A DNA stretch of 15,940 nucleotides, from positions 101,844-117,783 of the forward strand of contig DJWC01000017.1 of NCBI GenBank assembly GCA_002441445.1, read 5' to 3'. This document shows positions 13,356 through 15,940 of this stretch, piece after piece (within the stretch, counting starts at the first letter, position 1; the number at the start of each line of letters is the position of its first letter). Both the position numbers and the translations under genes were made by a program. The DNA is from Pusillimonas sp. UBA6240 (GTDB taxonomy: Bacteria > Pseudomonadota > Gammaproteobacteria > Burkholderiales > Burkholderiaceae_B). The notes beneath the pieces are model-generated. The model was not told where the DNA came from, ran no database searches, and saw only the letters and a list, made by a program, of their open reading frames with translations.

Positions 13356-13802
13356 CTACTTGATGACGGTGAGCCGAGGGGGCTTGGGGTCGTCCGGCGG
13401 CGTGTCCTTGCCGGCCCCTTTGCCGCCCGCTGCGCGGGGCGCGGGCGCGCTGCTGTTGGTCTCGGCCTGGTTGCCGGGGTACGGCGCCGATTCGATCACA
13501 TCGAACCCCATGCCCGCACCCGTTTCGCGCGCATAGATGGCCGATACGGCGGCCACGGGCACGAAAATCTGTTCCGTGACCCCGCCGAAGCGGGTCTGGA
13601 ATTCGATGTATTCGTTGCCCAGGATCAGCCGGTTGGTGGCCAGCGCCCCAATGTTCAGCGTGATCTGGCCGTCGTGGATGTGCGCCGGGGGCACGACCGT
13701 GTTGGCATCCACCGTAACGACGATATGAGGCGTGTAGCCGTTATCGGTGCACCATTCGTGCAGCGCGCGTATCAGGTAGGGCTTGGTTGGGGTTTCTTGC
13801 AT
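13356..13802 (-). CDS. sspB: ClpXP protease specificity-enhancing factor SspB
   Basis: A 148-residue SspB adaptor. The folded substrate-binding domain starts at TKPYLIRALHEWCTDNGYTPH and includes GQITLNIGALATNRL and YIEFQTRFGG, which in the family cradle the ssrA tag of trans-translation products. A flexible Gly/Pro/Lys-rich linker (about residues 110-140) leads to the C-terminal tail PPRLTVIK, equivalent to the XB peptide that docks on the ClpX N-domain. The start at 13802 is chosen because domain homology begins there; upstream codons in the same frame are shadow of sspA. It has a poor Shine-Dalgarno and begins 11 bp after the sspA stop, so it is probably translationally coupled to sspA. 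Confidence 0.93.
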   Translation of the reverse strand: MQETPTKPYLIRALHEWCTDNGYTPHIVVTVDANTVVPPAHIHDGQITLNIGALATNRLILGNEYIEFQTRFGGVTEQIFVPVAAVSAIYARETGAGMGFDVIESAPYPGNQAETNSSAPAPRAAGGKGAGKDTPPDDPKPPRLTVIK

Positions 13803-13813
13803 GGTTGGATGGT

Positions 13814-14422
13814 TTAGCGGCGCATGACCTTTTCGGAGGGCGTCAGCGCTTCGATGTAGGCCGGCCGTGAAAAAATGCGTTCGGCATATTTTTGTAGAGG
13901 TGCGGCGTTCTTGGGCAGTTCGATACCGTAATGGTCCAGGCGCCACAGCAGGGGAGCCACGGCCACGTCGAGCATGGAGAACTCCTCGCCCAGCATGTAT
14001 TTATTTTTTAACAGCATCGGGGCCAGTTGCGCAAGACGATCGCGGATATTCTGGCGTGCGACGTCCTGGGCCTTGGTGTCGGTGGAGCCGCGGTCTTCCA
14101 ATACGGACACGTGCACGAACAGCTCTTTTTCGAAGTTGTACAGGAATAGCCGGGTGCGCGCGCGCATGACCGGATCGGCCGGCATGAGCTGGGGATGCGG
14201 GAAGCGCTCGTCTATGTATTCATTGATGATATTGGATTCGTACAGGACCAGGTCGCGTTCCACCAGGATGGGCACCTGGCCATAAGGGTTCATGACCGCG
14301 ATGTCTTCCGGCTTGTTGTACAGGTCGATGTCACGGATTTCGAAGTCCATGCCTTTTTCGAACAACACAAAGCGGCAGCGTTGGGAGAACGGGCAAGTCG
14401 TTCCTGAATAGAGCACCATCAT
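13814..14422 (-). CDS. sspA: Stringent starvation protein A (SspA), GST-fold RNA polymerase-associated factor
   Basis: A 202-residue SspA. The N-terminal thioredoxin-like domain begins MMVLYSGTTCPFSQRCRFVL and includes NPYGQVPILVERDLVLYESN; the helical GST-like domain follows from about residue 90. The surface PHP motif (residues 75-77 in RFPHPQLMP), important for SspA activity in E. coli, is present. SspA binds sigma70 RNA polymerase and alters transcription in stationary phase and stress; it is not an active glutathione transferase. The ATG at 14422 (first of two adjacent) is preferred over one 14 codons upstream because family homology begins there and a GGA stands about 9 nt before it. 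It is co-transcribed with sspB, downstream of the petC terminator. Confidence 0.94.
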   Translation of the reverse strand: MMVLYSGTTCPFSQRCRFVLFEKGMDFEIRDIDLYNKPEDIAVMNPYGQVPILVERDLVLYESNIINEYIDERFPHPQLMPADPVMRARTRLFLYNFEKELFVHVSVLEDRGSTDTKAQDVARQNIRDRLAQLAPMLLKNKYMLGEEFSMLDVAVAPLLWRLDHYGIELPKNAAPLQKYAERIFSRPAYIEALTPSEKVMRR

Positions 14423-14480
14423 GTTGCGGATTCCAATCGTAAAAATAAGAACGAGAGCGCGCACCGAAATGCGGCTCCAG

Positions 14481-14515
14481 AAAAGGGAATAGGCGTATCA
14501 GTCTACGCCTATTCC
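14481..14515 (-). terminator. Rho-independent terminator after petC
   Basis: GGAATAGGCGTA (14486-14497) and TACGCCTATTCC (14504-14515) form a perfect 12-bp stem with a 6-nt loop. On the minus strand it is followed by C and TTTT (14485-14481), so it should end the pet operon transcript about 50 bp after the petC stop, before sspA. No T-run follows on the plus strand. Confidence 0.8.
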
Positions 14516-14568
14516 TTGCGGCAGCGCGTAAGCGGCTGGGCCGGGCGCCGCTGCCGTTGCATACCGTG

Positions 14569-15417
14569 TTACTTGACGTGCTTCCAGTAGGCGGCGTTCA
14601 AGCGCCACGCCACGACAAAGAAGAGCGCCAGGAACAGCAGCACCCACACGCCCATCGTCTTGCGCTGGAGCTGCATGGGCTCGGCCATCCAGCCCAGGAA
14701 ATTGGCGAGGTCCGCCACCTGGTGGTCGAAGACGCTGGCCGAATTGCCGTCGGGAGAGCTCAGGATGGCCTTGTCGACCGGCGACCCGGTGTAGTTCTGC
14801 AGCACTTCCGTCTTGATTTCGGAGTAGCCCTGGGCGTCGTACTTGGCGGTGACGCGCTGCCACTTGGTGCCGCCATCGGCCTGTGCTTCGCCGTGTATGG
14901 TGACGTGGTCCAGGACGCGCGGGCCTTGCAGCTGCCACAGCACATTGGGCATCCCCACGCTGGGGAAGACCAGGTTGTTCCAACCGGTGGCCTTGGACGT
15001 GTCGCGGTAGAAGGTGCGCAGGAAGGTGTAGACGTAGTCGACCCCGGAAGGCCCCATGGTGGTGGACTTGGCGCGGGCGATGACGGACAGGTCGGGCGGC
15101 GCGGCGCCGAACCACTTCTTGGCATCTTCGGGCGTCATGGCGATGTGCATCAGGTCGCCGACCTTTTCGCCGGTGAACAGCAGGTTCTTCTTGATCTGCT
15201 CGTCGGTCAGGCCGATTTCCGTAAGCTTGTTGTAGCGCATGGCGTTGGCGCTGTGACAGCCCAGGCAATAGTTGACGAACAGCTTGGCCCCGTTTTGCAG
15301 AGCGGCCATGTCGTTCATGCGGTCGGGCGCTTGATCGAGCTTGTAGCCGCCGCCGGCGGCGTACGAAGCCGCGCAGAGCACTGACAAGGCGATGGTACCT
15401 AGCAACTTTTTAATCAT
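14569..15417 (-). CDS. petC: Ubiquinol-cytochrome c reductase, cytochrome c1 subunit
   Basis: A 282-residue cytochrome c1 of the bc1 complex (complex III). An N-terminal signal peptide (MIKKLLGTIALSVLCAASYA) exports it to the periplasmic face. The heme c site is Cys51-Leu-Gly-Cys54-His55. APPDLS (106-111) is the conserved c1 segment, and Met156 in VGMPNVLW is the probable sixth heme ligand. A C-terminal helix (MGVWVLLFLALFFVVAW) anchors it in the membrane. It passes electrons from the Rieske protein to soluble cytochrome c. The start at 15417 is preferred over the ATG two codons earlier because the GGA ribosome binding site is then 6 nt away rather than adjacent. It lies 26 bp after petB, as in petABC operons. 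Confidence 0.95.
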   Translation of the reverse strand: MIKKLLGTIALSVLCAASYAAGGGYKLDQAPDRMNDMAALQNGAKLFVNYCLGCHSANAMRYNKLTEIGLTDEQIKKNLLFTGEKVGDLMHIAMTPEDAKKWFGAAPPDLSVIARAKSTTMGPSGVDYVYTFLRTFYRDTSKATGWNNLVFPSVGMPNVLWQLQGPRVLDHVTIHGEAQADGGTKWQRVTAKYDAQGYSEIKTEVLQNYTGSPVDKAILSSPDGNSASVFDHQVADLANFLGWMAEPMQLQRKTMGVWVLLFLALFFVVAWRLNAAYWKHVK

Positions 15418-15443
15418 GATCATTCCGTAACGTATTGGTGGCC

Positions 15444-15940
15444 TTAATGAGCGTGAAAGGTGATGCGGTCCGGCACCTGCTTGAAGGTGCCCAGGCGGCT
15501 CCATACGGGCATCACGAAAAAGAAGCTCAGGTAGATCACGGTGCCGATCTGGCTCATGAGGTTGAAGGTCGGATTGGGCGCTTGCGTGCCCAGGTAGCCC
15601 AACACCAGGAAGTTGACGATGAAGATGGCGTACAGGTACTTGTGCCAGGTGGGACGGTAGCGTATCGATTTGACCGGCGAGTGGTCCAGCCAGGGCAGGA
15701 AGAACAGGATGACCACGGCGCCGCCCATGGCGACCACACCCCAGAACTTGGCGTCGATAATGCGCAGCAATACGGCCACGATCAGCAGGATCACGGGCAC
15801 GGCGATGCGCCAGATGCCTTTCAGGTTGCCCTTCAGGAACAGCGCGATGGCGGCGACGACCGCGCCCGCCACCAGCACCCAGGTGAAGTCGGCCGTGGTG
15901 GCGCGCAGCATGGAATAGAAGGGCGTGAAGTACCAGACCG
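15444..15940 (-). CDS. petB: Cytochrome b subunit of the bc1 complex, C-terminal part, truncated by window edge
   Basis: The C-terminal 164 or so residues of cytochrome b are visible; the 5' part lies beyond the right edge. The reading frame continues past the internal ATG at 15911 to the window end, reading VWYFTPFYSMLR, which is the Qo-site region (PEWY motif and following helix). Several hydrophobic helices follow (VLVAGAVVAAIALFL, IAVPVILLIVAVLL, GVVAMGGAVVILFFLPW, YLYAIFIVNFLVLGYLG, IGTVIYLSFFFVMPVW), consistent with the C-terminal membrane helices. The loop LDHSPVKSIRYRP is typical of bacterial cytochrome b. In the visible part the PEWY glutamate position is valine. Cytochrome b oxidises quinol at Qo and reduces quinone at Qi. 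The gene is upstream of petC in the same operon. Confidence 0.93.
   Translation of the reverse strand, partial: VWYFTPFYSMLRATTADFTWVLVAGAVVAAIALFLKGNLKGIWRIAVPVILLIVAVLLRIIDAKFWGVVAMGGAVVILFFLPWLDHSPVKSIRYRPTWHKYLYAIFIVNFLVLGYLGTQAPNPTFNLMSQIGTVIYLSFFFVMPVWSRLGTFKQVPDRITFHAH

Noticed and set aside
1..15940. CRISPR array, toxin-antitoxin, phage or secretion-system genes
   Set aside because: No regularly spaced repeats, no matching protein families and no small paired genes were seen in either strand.

Overview
The window looks like chromosomal DNA from a GC-rich beta-proteobacterium, most likely Burkholderiales of the Alcaligenaceae (Bordetella/Achromobacter type). Two lines of evidence support this. 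Orphan Bug-family solute receptors occur inside catabolic operons, and the order cytochrome b - cytochrome c1 - sspA - sspB is the familiar beta-proteobacterial arrangement. The placement is inferred from gene content and protein style; no search was run.

Layout. (1) 1-48: the 5' part of tRNA-Thr(UGU) on the minus strand, cut by the window edge. (2) 100-921: an IclR/PcaR-type regulator on the minus strand, divergent from the operon that follows. (3) 1204-7088: a seven-gene plus-strand catabolic operon with two small MaoC-like hydratase subunits, a Bug receptor, a CaiB/BaiF (family III) CoA-transferase, a PcaF-like thiolase and a PcaI/PcaJ-like family I CoA-transferase. A strong sigma70-like promoter (1093-1121) and a three-copy operator-like repeat (1131-1161) precede it. 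(4) 7212-9062 on the minus strand: an M19 dipeptidase-family protein and a second IclR regulator. (5) 9212-12394 on the plus strand: a second Bug receptor, a DadA-like FAD oxidoreductase and an HSL-type esterase, divergent from (4) across an AT-rich control region. (6) 12582-13289: a YebE-like DUF533/TerB protein. (7) 13356-15940 on the minus strand: core genes sspB, sspA, petC and the 3' part of petB, with a strong hairpin terminator between petC and sspA.

How the genes may work together. The first operon reads as CoA-dependent degradation of an organic acid: capture by Bug, CoA activation by the family III transferase, hydration by a two-subunit hydratase, and thiolytic cleavage. PcaIJ/PcaF would supply the 3-oxoadipate to succinyl-CoA plus acetyl-CoA end steps. 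No 3-hydroxyacyl-CoA dehydrogenase is present in the window, so the route is incomplete here and the substrate is unknown. The second divergent cluster suggests uptake and breakdown of an amide- or ester-linked compound that releases an amino acid (possibly a D-amino acid), under its own IclR regulator.

The best candidates for something undescribed are the first operon (asymmetric hydratase, two unrelated CoA-transferases, triple-repeat operator) and the second divergon, whose M19 protein lacks part of the canonical metal site. Both are built from known families. I see no CRISPR array, transposase, integrase, phage gene or toxin-antitoxin pair.
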